A stretch of DNA of 64,000 nucleotides, from NCBI RefSeq assembly GCF_002741015.1, contig NZ_CP016616.1, positions 2,885,501-2,949,500 on the forward strand, read 5' to 3'. A program made the translations under genes and the position numbers. The notes beneath the pieces are model-generated. The model was not told the DNA's origin. It ran no database searches and saw only the letters and a list, made by a program, of their open reading frames with translations. The first letter of the stretch is position 1; the number at the start of each line of letters is the position of its first letter. This stretch comes from Microvirga ossetica (GTDB lineage: Bacteria > Pseudomonadota > Alphaproteobacteria > Rhizobiales > Beijerinckiaceae). Shown in pieces: positions 19,321-28,239 of the stretch.

Positions 19321-20208
19321 CTACAGAACCACGATACCGGAGTGCTTGGCCTTGTTGTCGGGCTCGACGTGGATCGTGATGAGAGCATCCTCCACAGCGG
19401 CCTTCAGCGCGCGCTCCAGGCGGTCGCAGATGTCGTGGGCATCGGTGACGCTCATGCCGCCCGGCACGACCAGATGGAAATCGATGAAGGTCATCCGGCC
19501 CGCATGGCGCGTGCGCAGATCGTGCGCCTCGATGGCGCCCTGCGCATTGATCGCGATGATCTCGCGGACGCGGGCAAGCGTCGCCTCCGGCAGGGCCTCG
19601 TCCATGAGGCCGCCGATGCTCTCCTTCATCAGCCCCCAGCCCGACCAGAGAATATTGATGGCAACAAGAGCCGCAAGCGCCGAATCGAGCCAGGCCCAGC
19701 CGGTGAGCGGGACGAACAGCAGGCCGACGATCACGCCCACCGACGTGAACACGTCGGTGAGAAGGTGGCGCCCGTCGGCCACCAGCGCCGGCGAGCGCAT
19801 GCGCCGGCCGCGGCTAATCAGAAGCCAGGCCCAGACCGCATTGATCGCGCCGGCCAGGGCGTTGATGGCAAGGCCCGGAAGCGGCGCGTCGATGGCTTTC
19901 GGTGCCATGAAGGCGAAAGAGGCTTCGCGCAGGATCGCGAGCGCCGCGACGATGATGAGCACGCCCTCGAGGACGGCGGAAAAATACTCCACCTTGTGGT
20001 GGCCGTAAGGGTGATTGGCGTCCGCCGGCGTGGCGCTGAGGCGGACGGCCAGGAAGGCCGTGACCGCCGTCACCATGTTGATGATGCTCTCCAGCGCGTC
20101 CGAATAGAGCGCGATGCTGCCCGTGATGTAATAGGCGGCATATTTCAGGACGAAAACGACGGTTCCGACGAATATGCTGCCGATGGCAAGTTTTTGAATC
20201 TTGTCCAT
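19321..20208 (-). CDS. cation diffusion facilitator family transporter
   Basis: 295-residue inner-membrane metal/proton antiporter. Six transmembrane helices are visible. The TM2 site Y-S-D-A-L-E-S and the TM5 site H-L-L-T-D supply the transport-site aspartates and histidine. The N-H-P-Y-G-H-H-K-V-E loop after TM2 is diagnostic. The C-terminal cytoplasmic ferredoxin-like domain begins near 205. The ATG at 20208 (M-D-K-I-Q-K) is preferred over an upstream TTG. It probably exports Zn, Fe, Co or Mn; the metal cannot be told. A TTGCAA palindrome lies upstream. Confidence 0.93.
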   Translation of the reverse strand: MDKIQKLAIGSIFVGTVVFVLKYAAYYITGSIALYSDALESIINMVTAVTAFLAVRLSATPADANHPYGHHKVEYFSAVLEGVLIIVAALAILREASFAFMAPKAIDAPLPGLAINALAGAINAVWAWLLISRGRRMRSPALVADGRHLLTDVFTSVGVIVGLLFVPLTGWAWLDSALAALVAINILWSGWGLMKESIGGLMDEALPEATLARVREIIAINAQGAIEAHDLRTRHAGRMTFIDFHLVVPGGMSVTDAHDICDRLERALKAAVEDALITIHVEPDNKAKHSGIVVL

Positions 20209-20294
20209 GGCGCGATACGACAATGAGGGCTCGGCGGGAGGAACGAGGCGACCTTATAGAGACTGTTCCCGCAAGCGCAAGATATTGTTTTTAC

Positions 20295-20311
20295 TTGCAA
20301 TTGGTTTGCAA
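20295..20311 (-). promoter_or_regulatory. candidate metal-regulator box upstream of the cation efflux gene
   Basis: TTGCAATTGGTTTGCAA has TTGCAA arms around a 5-bp spacer in an AT-rich patch, 87 bp upstream of the efflux gene start. It loosely resembles Fur/Mur-type boxes of alphaproteobacteria. The function is inferred. Confidence 0.3.
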
Positions 20312-20414
20312 AATCACGGATGCGGACGAAGATTTCGCACGAGAGTCAAGTGGGCAGCGGAATCGCGAGCGCGGGTCCTGTCTCCATAGGCGCCACGGCC
20401 CGTGGGCGACCGCA

Positions 20415-22394
20415 TCACTCGGGGATCGCAGCCGCCTTGACCAGGACCTTGCCGTAGTATTTCGACAGGGACGGCGCCAGTGTCTGGCAATGCTGAACGA
20501 GCTCCAGGGCTTCCACGCGTCTGCCGGCCGCGATGCTGTCGAGAAGCGTGGGATGCAGCTCCATCAGTTCCGCAAGCGCCGGATCCTGACTTTGCCCGGC
20601 AGGCGCGACGATGGTGAAGATGGCCGATTTCTCGCTGCGGCCTTTGACGGCGATGCGGTCGAGCTCGATCAGCACGAAATGGTCCTGCAGGGCCTTCGCG
20701 GTGGCAGGCCCGAGCACGATGGAAACGCCGTATTCCTTCGACAGGCTCTCGAGGCGCGAGGCGAGGTTCACCGTGTCGCCGAGCACGGAATAATCGTAGC
20801 GCCAGCGCGACCCCACGTTGCCGACCACGCAATCGCCCGTGTTGATGCCGACCCCGATGGCGAAGACGGGCGCATCCTCACCCTGCTCCTGCCGCAGCTC
20901 GGCATTCAGGATCTCGACCGCCTCCAGCATGCGCATGGCGGCGCGGGCGGCGCACAGGGGATGATCCGGGCTCGGCAGCGGCGCATTCCAGAACGCCATG
21001 ACGCAATCGCCGATATATTTATCGATGGTGCCGCCTTCCGAGAGAACCGCCTCCGAGAGCGGGTCGAGCAGGCGGTTGATGAGGGTGGTGAGCCGCTCCG
21101 GCTCGTCCTTCAGCTTCTCCGACAGGGTCGTGAAGCCGCGCACGTCGCAGAACAGGATCGACAGGTTGCGCCGCTCGCCGCCGAGCTTCAGGGCGCTCGG
21201 ATCGCGGGCGAGCTGCGCCACGAGATCGGGTGACAAATAACGCGAGAAGGCTTCCGACACGGTGCGGCGCAGATGCCGCTCACGGGCATAGTCGAGGCCG
21301 AAGCGGCTGCCGAACACGGCCAGCGCCGCAGCGGCCGGCAGAGCCGGCGGCGCCCAGACGCGCCCGAAGCGCAGCAGCACCCAGGCCCCGACGACGAAGA
21401 AGGCGAGAAGAAAGACTGCCGACAATCCTGTCCGCCAGGTGACGCCGCGCGTGCAGAACGCGGCGGCGAGGAATGCTCCGGCGATCACGAGCAGCACCAT
21501 GACCGGGCGTGGCACGGGCAGCAGGTAGCGATTGTGCCGGAGGTTGTCGAGGATCGTGGCCTGGACCTCCACGCCTGCCGTGAGCGTGCCCTCGGTCAGC
21601 GTATAGGGCGTCGGGAATGTATCGGGCGCTCCCGCATCGGCCGTCGTCGCGGCCTGGAGGCTCAAGCCCACCAGCACGACCTTGTCCTTGAAATAATTCG
21701 GCGGAAGAAAATTCTTCGGATCCAGGGCCTGGTAATAGGACGAGGTCGGATAGGAACGGCGAGGTCCGAAGTATTGGATCAGCGCGCCATCGGGAGCGAC
21801 GGCTTGCGGTTCTCCCTTCAGCCGAAGCACTTCGGCAGCGAAAGAATCCGATATCGGCGGCATGCGGCGCAGATAAGCGTCCCCGTCGAGATGCATGGAG
21901 GCGACGCCTGCAACGGCACCGGCATCGAGAAAGGCATCGAGCGGATTGACCCTGGTGACCTGGGTGCCCTGCTCCAGCGGCGTCGTGACGTCGTCCGCCG
22001 CCAGGACCACATCCGGGCCAAGCACTTTTGCGAGCGCCGTATCGGCCTCCTCGGTGGTCGGGTCGGCGAAGATGATGTCGAACGCGATCACCTTCGCACC
22101 CGCCGCGCGCAGGCTCTCGACGAGCTTTGCATGGATGTCCCGCGGCCAGGGCCAGCGCTGGCCGATCTCGCCGATGGAGGGCTCGTCGATCGCCACGATC
22201 ACGGCGCCTGGTTCTGCCGGAAGAGGCGGGGAGATGACTGAGAGGATGTCGTAGAGCCGCGCCTCGATGAGGCGGAAGGGCGGGAAGAACAGCACAGGGA
22301 TGAGGAGCGCCGCGATGAGGCCCGCCATGACGAAGTGGCGCCAGAGAGGCTCTCCGCCGCTGTAATCGCTCGATGCCCCGTTCCGGTCGCTCAT
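20415..22394 (-). CDS. CHASE2 domain adenylate/guanylate cyclase
   Basis: 659-residue membrane cyclase. TM1 (about 21-40) leads to an extracytoplasmic CHASE2 sensor (about 45-300), then three clustered helices (about 310-375) and a class III cyclase domain (about 440-625). Both metal-binding aspartates are visible (F-C-D-V-R-G-F-T and Y-I-G-D-C-V-M-A-F-W), as is L-G-D-T-V-N-L-A-S-R-L-E. It should make cAMP in the cytoplasm in response to a periplasmic cue. The ATG at 22394 lies 2 bp after the stop of the FecR-TPR-barrel gene, indicating a two-gene signalling unit. Confidence 0.94.
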   Translation of the reverse strand: MSDRNGASSDYSGGEPLWRHFVMAGLIAALLIPVLFFPPFRLIEARLYDILSVISPPLPAEPGAVIVAIDEPSIGEIGQRWPWPRDIHAKLVESLRAAGAKVIAFDIIFADPTTEEADTALAKVLGPDVVLAADDVTTPLEQGTQVTRVNPLDAFLDAGAVAGVASMHLDGDAYLRRMPPISDSFAAEVLRLKGEPQAVAPDGALIQYFGPRRSYPTSSYYQALDPKNFLPPNYFKDKVVLVGLSLQAATTADAGAPDTFPTPYTLTEGTLTAGVEVQATILDNLRHNRYLLPVPRPVMVLLVIAGAFLAAAFCTRGVTWRTGLSAVFLLAFFVVGAWVLLRFGRVWAPPALPAAAALAVFGSRFGLDYARERHLRRTVSEAFSRYLSPDLVAQLARDPSALKLGGERRNLSILFCDVRGFTTLSEKLKDEPERLTTLINRLLDPLSEAVLSEGGTIDKYIGDCVMAFWNAPLPSPDHPLCAARAAMRMLEAVEILNAELRQEQGEDAPVFAIGVGINTGDCVVGNVGSRWRYDYSVLGDTVNLASRLESLSKEYGVSIVLGPATAKALQDHFVLIELDRIAVKGRSEKSAIFTIVAPAGQSQDPALAELMELHPTLLDSIAAGRRVEALELVQHCQTLAPSLSKYYGKVLVKAAAIPE

Positions 22395-22396
22395 GT

Positions 22397-25300
22397 TCAG
22401 AACCTGGCTTGCAGGCTCGCCTCGAAGGTGCGCCCCGGTCCGCGGATGTCGGGGACGAGCTCGTAATATTCGTCGAACATGTTGAGCACGCTCAGGCCGA
22501 AGAGCAGGCGGCGATCTGGCGTCTCCCAGGTCAGCGCTGCATCCGAAGTCCAATAATCGTCGATCGCGCGGCCAGCCAGGTTGCCCTTGAGATCGCCGAC
22601 GTAAGTACCGGCGACGGTGAGCCTGAGCCGGCTCGGGTGAACGAAGGTGACGCCGGCGCGGGCGAACTTGCCGGCGATGAAGGGCACGTCCGCGCCGAGG
22701 GCTTCCTCCGAGCGCACCTCCGACGAGATCGTGCCGATCGTGCCGAACACGCCGATGCCGTGGGTCAGCCAAAGGTTCGCCGATGCGGCCAGCCGCTCGA
22801 CGCGCGCTTTCGCGATGTCGATGCTGTCGAAGCTATAAGCGATCGGAAGGCTCAGATCCTCCGCATCCTGGCGCTGGTACTCCACCGAGGTGAAGACGTT
22901 CGGCGACCATTCCGCATCCCAGCGCAGCATCAGCGTCTTGGTTTCTGCCCCGAGCGACGTGGGGAGCGTGTTCGGCACGAGGCTCACCGTGGTCACGGGC
23001 GCCAAGGTAAAGGCGATGGGCTGCAGCGTGTCTCCGCGATAGGCGGCGCGCAGCCATTGCCCTTCGAAAGGGGAGACGCCGATGCCGATGCGCGGAGACA
23101 CCGCGTCGTTGTCCTGACCGGCGACCTCGATGCGGCTTCCCTGCACGCCGGCCTGCGCTTCGAACCAGTCGAACGGACGCCAGAACACGTCCGCATAGAG
23201 GCGGGTGCTCTCGAACGATGCCGATGTGCGGTCATCGGTGTCGAGGAACTCGAACTGCTGGGTTGCGATGTTATAGACGAAGGCGTTGTTGACGGTTTGA
23301 GAGGTGCTGCGTCCCCGCTGCGCCTCAAGACCGTAATGAAGGGTCAGGTCTCCGATCCCGATCATATGCGACAGGGCGGCCGAGACGCCTTCGATCCTGT
23401 TGCGGGTCCAGTCGCGGGCGCCGATGATGATACCGGGCTGGATCTCGGCACTGGCCGTATTCGTGTAGCGCCGGTCGAGGCCGTTCAGGCCGAAGACGGC
23501 TCCCGTCAAGACGTTCCTGTCGCTGAAGCTGTGGCTCCAGCCTGCTCCGCCGAGCAGCGACCGGGAATTCTGCCGCCCTTCGAAGAGATTGGTTGCCGTC
23601 TCGATCCGTGCGAGCGCCGGGTCCAGGTTCGCTCCCGCGCCGAAGACGAGGAAGCGGTCGGCGGCCGAGGGAGCCACGCCGACGAACACGGAGCCGTTGT
23701 CGACGCCATCCCGGTCGATGATATCGCGCCCGTTGGCCTTCGCGCGGCTTGCCGTGAGGCTGAAGGAGGTGGGAAGCGGCTCGTTCGAGAAGCCCTGGAC
23801 ATTCACATCCGCGCCCCAGCCGTTGCGGCCGTTGTGATGCAGCAGGGACCCGCCGACTTCCACGTCGAGGAAGGGGCGGCGCAGCAGGTCGATGCGGCCG
23901 ATGCGGCCCGAAACGGCGAGCGGGTCGAAGAATAGCCCCTGAACCGTGAGGTTGAGCGCCGTGAGATCCACGCCGACGCCGCTCTCGATGTTCGAGATGT
24001 CGGGCCTGCCTGTGATGAGGGCCGGCCGCTCCACGGCCGCGAGGTCGAAATAGGTCGAGGCGCTGAAGGGATCGAAGACCCGGTCGCCGTAAAAGCGCGA
24101 CCATTCGTTGAGGTTCAGGAAGCGATAGGCCTGGGCCGGATAGGAGCCGCCTTCCTTGTTGATGGCAAGGCCCGCGAAATCGCCGCCGCGCTGGCGATAG
24201 CGGCGCACGGCCTCACGCGCGGCGATCACCGCCTGGTCCGCCTGATACTGGTCGATGGCAATGGCTGTGCGGACGCTCGCGACGACGGGATCGTTCGGGT
24301 CGAGCCGGTCCGCATTGTCGAGGGCCTGATCCGCCAGTTCCTCGTCGCCGTCCTGGTAATAGGCGATGGCCGCCATGAGCAGGCCCTGAGACAGGCCGGG
24401 ATTGGCGGCAGATCCCGCGAGGATGGCCTCAAGCCCCTTGGCGGATTCGCCCTTCTGCAACAGGTAGCGGCCACGGGCGATGTAGCCGACGCTGAAGGCG
24501 GGATCGAGGGACAAGGCCTTGTCGATCAGGGCTCCCGCCTCGTCGACCCGGCTCTGGTCGAGCAGCAGGATCGCCAGATTGGCATAGGAGACGGGGCTGC
24601 CCGGATCGGCTTCGATGGCGCGGCGCAGGGCCTCCTCGGCGGCGAGCGGCCGGTCGCGATCGGACTCGAACAGGCCGAGGCTGTTCCAGACATTCGAGTT
24701 GCCCGGCGCGATGGCGGCGGCCCGGCGCAGGGCCTCGACGGCCGCGTTCACCTCACCGTCGATGTCGCCGCGGATATTGCTGTCGGCGGTGATCACCTCC
24801 GGGTCGTCCGGATCGATGGCCTTGGCCCTGGCGATGGCCTCGCGCATTTCCTCGCGCCGGTTGAGGACATAGGCAATCTGCGCCGACATCACCGCGATGC
24901 GCTCGTCGTTCGGGAAACGCTTTTTCGCGCCTTTCAGCACCTCCGCCGCAGCTTTCAGATCCTCGCGGAAGGCCACCACATAGGCATGGGCAAGCACCGC
25001 AAAGGGCTCGTTCTGCGAGAATTTCGGCTCGGCATAGGCTCGCTTCGGATCGGCCAGGGATTGGGCCACGTAGCGCCCGTAGGACGCAAAGATACGCCGC
25101 TTCGGATCGAGACCCCGCTCGGCCCTGGCAAACAGGGCCGCCGCCTCGGACCAGCGATGCTGCGAGCCGAGGAGAGCGGCCTCGACGAGATCGGCGCGGG
25201 CGCGTTGCGATGGGCTCAGGCGCTGGCTGCGGGCCTGGGCGAGGGCGTCCGTGGCGACTGCGCGGCCATCGAGGGAGGGCGCCACCTCGGCGAGGACGAG

Positions 25301-26035
25301 CCAATCCTCCGCGCTGCGCGCCTGCGGCGGGATCGAGACGATCCGGTTGCGCTCGCCGCGCGAGGCCCGTCCCGTCAGCGGCGACGTGGAAATGGAGGAG
25401 AAGGTGTCGCGCAGGCTCATGTAGAAGAGCATCTGCTCACGGTCGTTGGAGTTCGTGAGCACGAACTTCGTCGGTGCCTGCCCGAGGGATGCAACGGCGC
25501 CTTCGCCTTGGCGCACCGTCACGGAGCCCTGGGCATTGGACAGTTCGACCACGCCCTCGAGCACGATGAGCGAGGTGCGGCTGCCGTCGACCGAGAGCGA
25601 CCAGTCGGTGCCGCGGATGGCGGCGACCGCGGCCGGCGTCTTGACGTCGACGCCCGAGCCGCCGCGGGCCGCGCGGGCCCAGATGTTGCCGCCCTGCAGG
25701 CTGAGCTGGGTCGTGCCGGCCGTGCCGCCGGCGACGTCGTTGACGGTCAGGGTCGAGTTGCGGCCGACGCGAATCTGGGTCTGGTCGTTGAACAGGATCG
25801 CGAGGTTGCCGATCTCGTTGGTGCGCAGCGTATCGCCGCCCAGCACGCTCTGTTGGATGAGGGCGGAGCGCCACAGATCCTCGCGCACGAAGCGCATTTC
25901 CTCGCCGCCCTTGGCGGCCACGATGGCGCCGGCGGCCGGCGCAGGGCGCGGCACGGGGGCTTGCGCCTGCGCATCGGCAAGGCAAAGCGCGAGGGCGCTG
26001 GTCGCGGCCAGAAGCCTGAGAAATCGTAGGGGCAT
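22397..26035 (-). CDS. FecR-TPR-outer membrane beta-barrel fusion protein
   Basis: 1212-residue exported protein. A signal peptide (about 1-25, ending A-D-A-Q-A) precedes a FecR-type domain (about 45-165; e.g. I-R-G-T-D-W-S and G-x-V-x-V). TPR repeats (about 240-620) contain the usual A-x-x-x-A-x-x-x-D-P pattern. The ~500-residue C-terminal half has alternating beta-strand character and ends in a terminal phenylalanine (A-S-L-Q-A-R-F), like TonB-dependent receptors and other barrels. FecR and TPR would be periplasmic and the barrel in the outer membrane. It is coupled to the downstream CHASE2 cyclase. The ligand is unknown and no TonB box is identified. Confidence 0.85.
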   Translation of the reverse strand: MPLRFLRLLAATSALALCLADAQAQAPVPRPAPAAGAIVAAKGGEEMRFVREDLWRSALIQQSVLGGDTLRTNEIGNLAILFNDQTQIRVGRNSTLTVNDVAGGTAGTTQLSLQGGNIWARAARGGSGVDVKTPAAVAAIRGTDWSLSVDGSRTSLIVLEGVVELSNAQGSVTVRQGEGAVASLGQAPTKFVLTNSNDREQMLFYMSLRDTFSSISTSPLTGRASRGERNRIVSIPPQARSAEDWLVLAEVAPSLDGRAVATDALAQARSQRLSPSQRARADLVEAALLGSQHRWSEAAALFARAERGLDPKRRIFASYGRYVAQSLADPKRAYAEPKFSQNEPFAVLAHAYVVAFREDLKAAAEVLKGAKKRFPNDERIAVMSAQIAYVLNRREEMREAIARAKAIDPDDPEVITADSNIRGDIDGEVNAAVEALRRAAAIAPGNSNVWNSLGLFESDRDRPLAAEEALRRAIEADPGSPVSYANLAILLLDQSRVDEAGALIDKALSLDPAFSVGYIARGRYLLQKGESAKGLEAILAGSAANPGLSQGLLMAAIAYYQDGDEELADQALDNADRLDPNDPVVASVRTAIAIDQYQADQAVIAAREAVRRYRQRGGDFAGLAINKEGGSYPAQAYRFLNLNEWSRFYGDRVFDPFSASTYFDLAAVERPALITGRPDISNIESGVGVDLTALNLTVQGLFFDPLAVSGRIGRIDLLRRPFLDVEVGGSLLHHNGRNGWGADVNVQGFSNEPLPTSFSLTASRAKANGRDIIDRDGVDNGSVFVGVAPSAADRFLVFGAGANLDPALARIETATNLFEGRQNSRSLLGGAGWSHSFSDRNVLTGAVFGLNGLDRRYTNTASAEIQPGIIIGARDWTRNRIEGVSAALSHMIGIGDLTLHYGLEAQRGRSTSQTVNNAFVYNIATQQFEFLDTDDRTSASFESTRLYADVFWRPFDWFEAQAGVQGSRIEVAGQDNDAVSPRIGIGVSPFEGQWLRAAYRGDTLQPIAFTLAPVTTVSLVPNTLPTSLGAETKTLMLRWDAEWSPNVFTSVEYQRQDAEDLSLPIAYSFDSIDIAKARVERLAASANLWLTHGIGVFGTIGTISSEVRSEEALGADVPFIAGKFARAGVTFVHPSRLRLTVAGTYVGDLKGNLAGRAIDDYWTSDAALTWETPDRRLLFGLSVLNMFDEYYELVPDIRGPGRTFEASLQARF

Positions 26036-26249
26036 GGGAATCGGCCGGGTCGGGAGAATACCTGATCTAACGTTACCGCACCTTAGCAGCAAGAGCGCAG
26101 GATCAAAGCCGATTCACTTCGTGGACGGTGTGTTTTGCAGCACAGGGTGAACGATTGCGGCATTCGCGCCACAGACTTGCCACTTCGACCGGGAGCGGCA
26201 CGAAGAACGCCCTCGAAGGGAGTACTTCGATTTGCGTAGATCGCTTCCG

Positions 26250-26639
26250 TTACGGCGCCTTCCTGCACGCCATCAGGAGCTTCTGCTTCAGATCGTGCTG
26301 GGCGAAGGGCTTCTGCAGGACCGGGCGGTCGCGGAAGGTGTCGCGGATTCCGGCACTGCCGTAGCCGGTGGAGAACACGAAGGGGATCGAGCGCTGCGCC
26401 AGGGCCTCGGCCACCGGGTAAATCGGCTCGCCGGCAACGTTCACGTCTAGGATCGCCAGATCGACCTGTTCGCGCGCCACCGCGTCGAGTGCTGCCGACA
26501 ACCGCGCGGCCGGGCCGATCACCTCGCAGCCGAAATCGAGAAGCATGTCCTCCAGGAGCAGGGAGATCGCAGCCTCGTCCTCCACCACAAGAATCCGCAG
26601 GCCGCTGAGGTCGCCTTCGCTGGTCAAGCTGTCGGTCAC
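26250..26639 (-). CDS. single-domain response regulator
   Basis: 129-residue receiver-only protein. The acidic pair is E20-D21, the phosphoacceptor is D65 in L-A-I-L-D65-V-N, and the conserved lysine lies in V-L-Q-K-P-F. There is no output domain, so it works through protein-protein contact. It resembles the alphaproteobacterial FATGUY/Sma-type receivers (V-F-S-T-G-Y) that act with HWE and other kinases in stress signalling. No kinase gene is adjacent. Its 5' side faces the glutamine amidotransferase gene. Confidence 0.92.
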   Translation of the reverse strand: MTDSLTSEGDLSGLRILVVEDEAAISLLLEDMLLDFGCEVIGPAARLSAALDAVAREQVDLAILDVNVAGEPIYPVAEALAQRSIPFVFSTGYGSAGIRDTFRDRPVLQKPFAQHDLKQKLLMACRKAP

Positions 26640-26989
26640 GGTTTCGCTTTCTTTCGCGCTGGTCGCGGGTGGAGTTCTTCGCTGAAGGGAGGAGACATGC
26701 CCTGATGCCTCGGACGTCGGCCCTGTGAATCAGAGGCTTTTATCACCTTTGCCCATCCATGCAAAAGAACACAGCACCTCGGCCGATCCATGATATCGTT
26801 CCGCCACGCTATTTAGGGGGCTAATCTCCGTTGCCTAGTCTGTCCGGGTCGATATGGCGCTGCGTTCGGAAAGGGCAGGCCTCCCTTCGCGCCCCTTGCG
26901 AAGGGCGGGCCTTGTCCTGAATAATCGAGCCATGATCCCGCGCGACTGCTCCCGCCCAACCCTGAAGACCTGCCAATCGGACCGACACC
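26640..26989. other. divergent intergenic region with hairpin
   Basis: This 350-bp region holds the promoters of the receiver gene (minus) and the amidotransferase gene (plus). A hairpin with 8-bp arms CCCTTCGC/GCGAAGGG (26883-26890 and 26898-26905) is flanked by further complementary bases. No gene is visible. Confidence 0.55.
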
Positions 26990-27712
26990 ATGCCTAGGCG
27001 GCCTCCCAAGGCACCAATCCTCATCGTCCTGCACCAGGAGCATTCGACCCCCGGGCGCGGCGGGCGCCTGCTGCGGGAGCGCGGCTTTCCCCTCGACATC
27101 CGCCGCCCGCGCTACGGCGATCCGCTGCCGGAAACGCTGGCCGGACATACAGGCGCGGTGATTTTCGGCGGCCCGATGAGCGCCAACGATCCGGACGATT
27201 TCGTCAAGGCGGAGATCGACTGGATCGCGGTTCCGCTCAAGGAGAACAAGCCTTATCTCGGCCTCTGCCTCGGCGCGCAGATGATGGCGAAGCACCTCGG
27301 AGCCAGCGTCTGGGCGCATCCCGAGGGCCGCGCCGAGATCGGCTATTACCCGCTGCTGCCGACGGCGGCGGGCAATGCCCTGAGCGAGGATTGGGGCGTG
27401 CCCTGGCCGAGCCATGTCTATCACTGGCACCGGGAGGGCTTCGACTGCCCCGCCAGCGCCGAGACCCTGGCGACCGGCGACGACTTTCCGACCCAGGCGA
27501 TCCGGGCGGGCCAGAAGGCCTTCGGCCTCCAGTTCCACCCAGAGGTCACTCACGCCATGATGTGCCGCTGGACCGTGATGGCCGAGGAGCGTCTGCGCAT
27601 GCCCGGCGCGCAGGATCGCATCCGGCAGTTGGCCGGACGCTTCCAGCACGATCCGCATGTGTCCCGCTGGCTCGACCGGTTCCTCGATCATTGGCTCGAT
27701 GAAAAGCGATAA
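26990..27712 (+). CDS. class I glutamine amidotransferase-like protein
   Basis: 240-residue stand-alone GATase domain. The nucleophile elbow is G-L-C93-L-G-A-Q and the catalytic pair is H183-P-E185. The oxyanion segment F-G-G-P-M is at about 59-63. Such proteins hydrolyse glutamine and pass ammonia to a partner, or in the GuaA-like/YfeJ type act on gamma-glutamyl compounds. No synthetase partner is encoded nearby. The next gene starts 6 bp after its stop, suggesting a two-gene operon with the acetyltransferase. Confidence 0.92.
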   Translation: MPRRPPKAPILIVLHQEHSTPGRGGRLLRERGFPLDIRRPRYGDPLPETLAGHTGAVIFGGPMSANDPDDFVKAEIDWIAVPLKENKPYLGLCLGAQMMAKHLGASVWAHPEGRAEIGYYPLLPTAAGNALSEDWGVPWPSHVYHWHREGFDCPASAETLATGDDFPTQAIRAGQKAFGLQFHPEVTHAMMCRWTVMAEERLRMPGAQDRIRQLAGRFQHDPHVSRWLDRFLDHWLDEKR

Positions 27713-27718
27713 TAGCCT

Positions 27719-28234
27719 ATGATGAAGACACCTGTTCTGGTCAGTGAGCGCCTGCGCTTCCATCCTTGGGAAGCTGATGACTTTCCATTGCTCGCGGAGC
27801 TTCACCGCGACCCAGAGGTGCAGCATTTCCTCCAGATGGGCGATCCGCCCTGGGACGAGGCGTTCCTGCGCGCGAAGTTCGACGGCTTTCGGAAAGATTA
27901 CGCCGAGAACGGTTGGACCAAGTTCAAAATTCTGGATCCGCAGGGCCGCTTTCTCGGGCGCGCCGGCTTCGGCCGCTTCGATGAGACCGGCGAGCTCGAA
28001 CTCGGGTACAGCGTCATGCGGCCGTTCTGGGGCCGGGGCTATGCGAGCGAGGCCGCAGGGACGCTTCTGGACTGGATCTACCGCATGGTCCCCGTCGACC
28101 ATGTGATCGGCTTTGCGGTTGCCGAGAACATGGCGTCCCGCAGGGTGCTCGAAAAAGCCGGCATGGCGTTCACGGGCTTACGCGATCTGCACGGCATCCC
28201 GAATGCCTTCTATCGGCACGACCGTCCTGCCTGA
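27719..28234 (+). CDS. GNAT family N-acetyltransferase
   Basis: 171-residue acetyltransferase of the RimJ/RimL-like (acetyltransf_3) type, shown by the N-terminal T-x-R-L-x-F-x-P-W pattern. The Y-S-V-M-R-P-F-W-G-R-G-Y-A-S-E-A segment binds acetyl-CoA, and the C-terminal V-L-E-K-A-G-M is typical. The substrate may be a protein N-terminus or a small amine. It begins at one of two tandem ATGs, 6 bp after the amidotransferase. It converges with the next gene, leaving only 5 bp between stops. Confidence 0.93.
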   Translation: MMKTPVLVSERLRFHPWEADDFPLLAELHRDPEVQHFLQMGDPPWDEAFLRAKFDGFRKDYAENGWTKFKILDPQGRFLGRAGFGRFDETGELELGYSVMRPFWGRGYASEAAGTLLDWIYRMVPVDHVIGFAVAENMASRRVLEKAGMAFTGLRDLHGIPNAFYRHDRPA

Positions 28235-28239
28235 GGGCT

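Noticed and set aside
22373..23935. Open frame of 520 codons on the plus strand opposite the FecR-TPR-barrel gene
   Set aside because: Antisense shadow; composition is typical of the reverse of a GC-rich gene.
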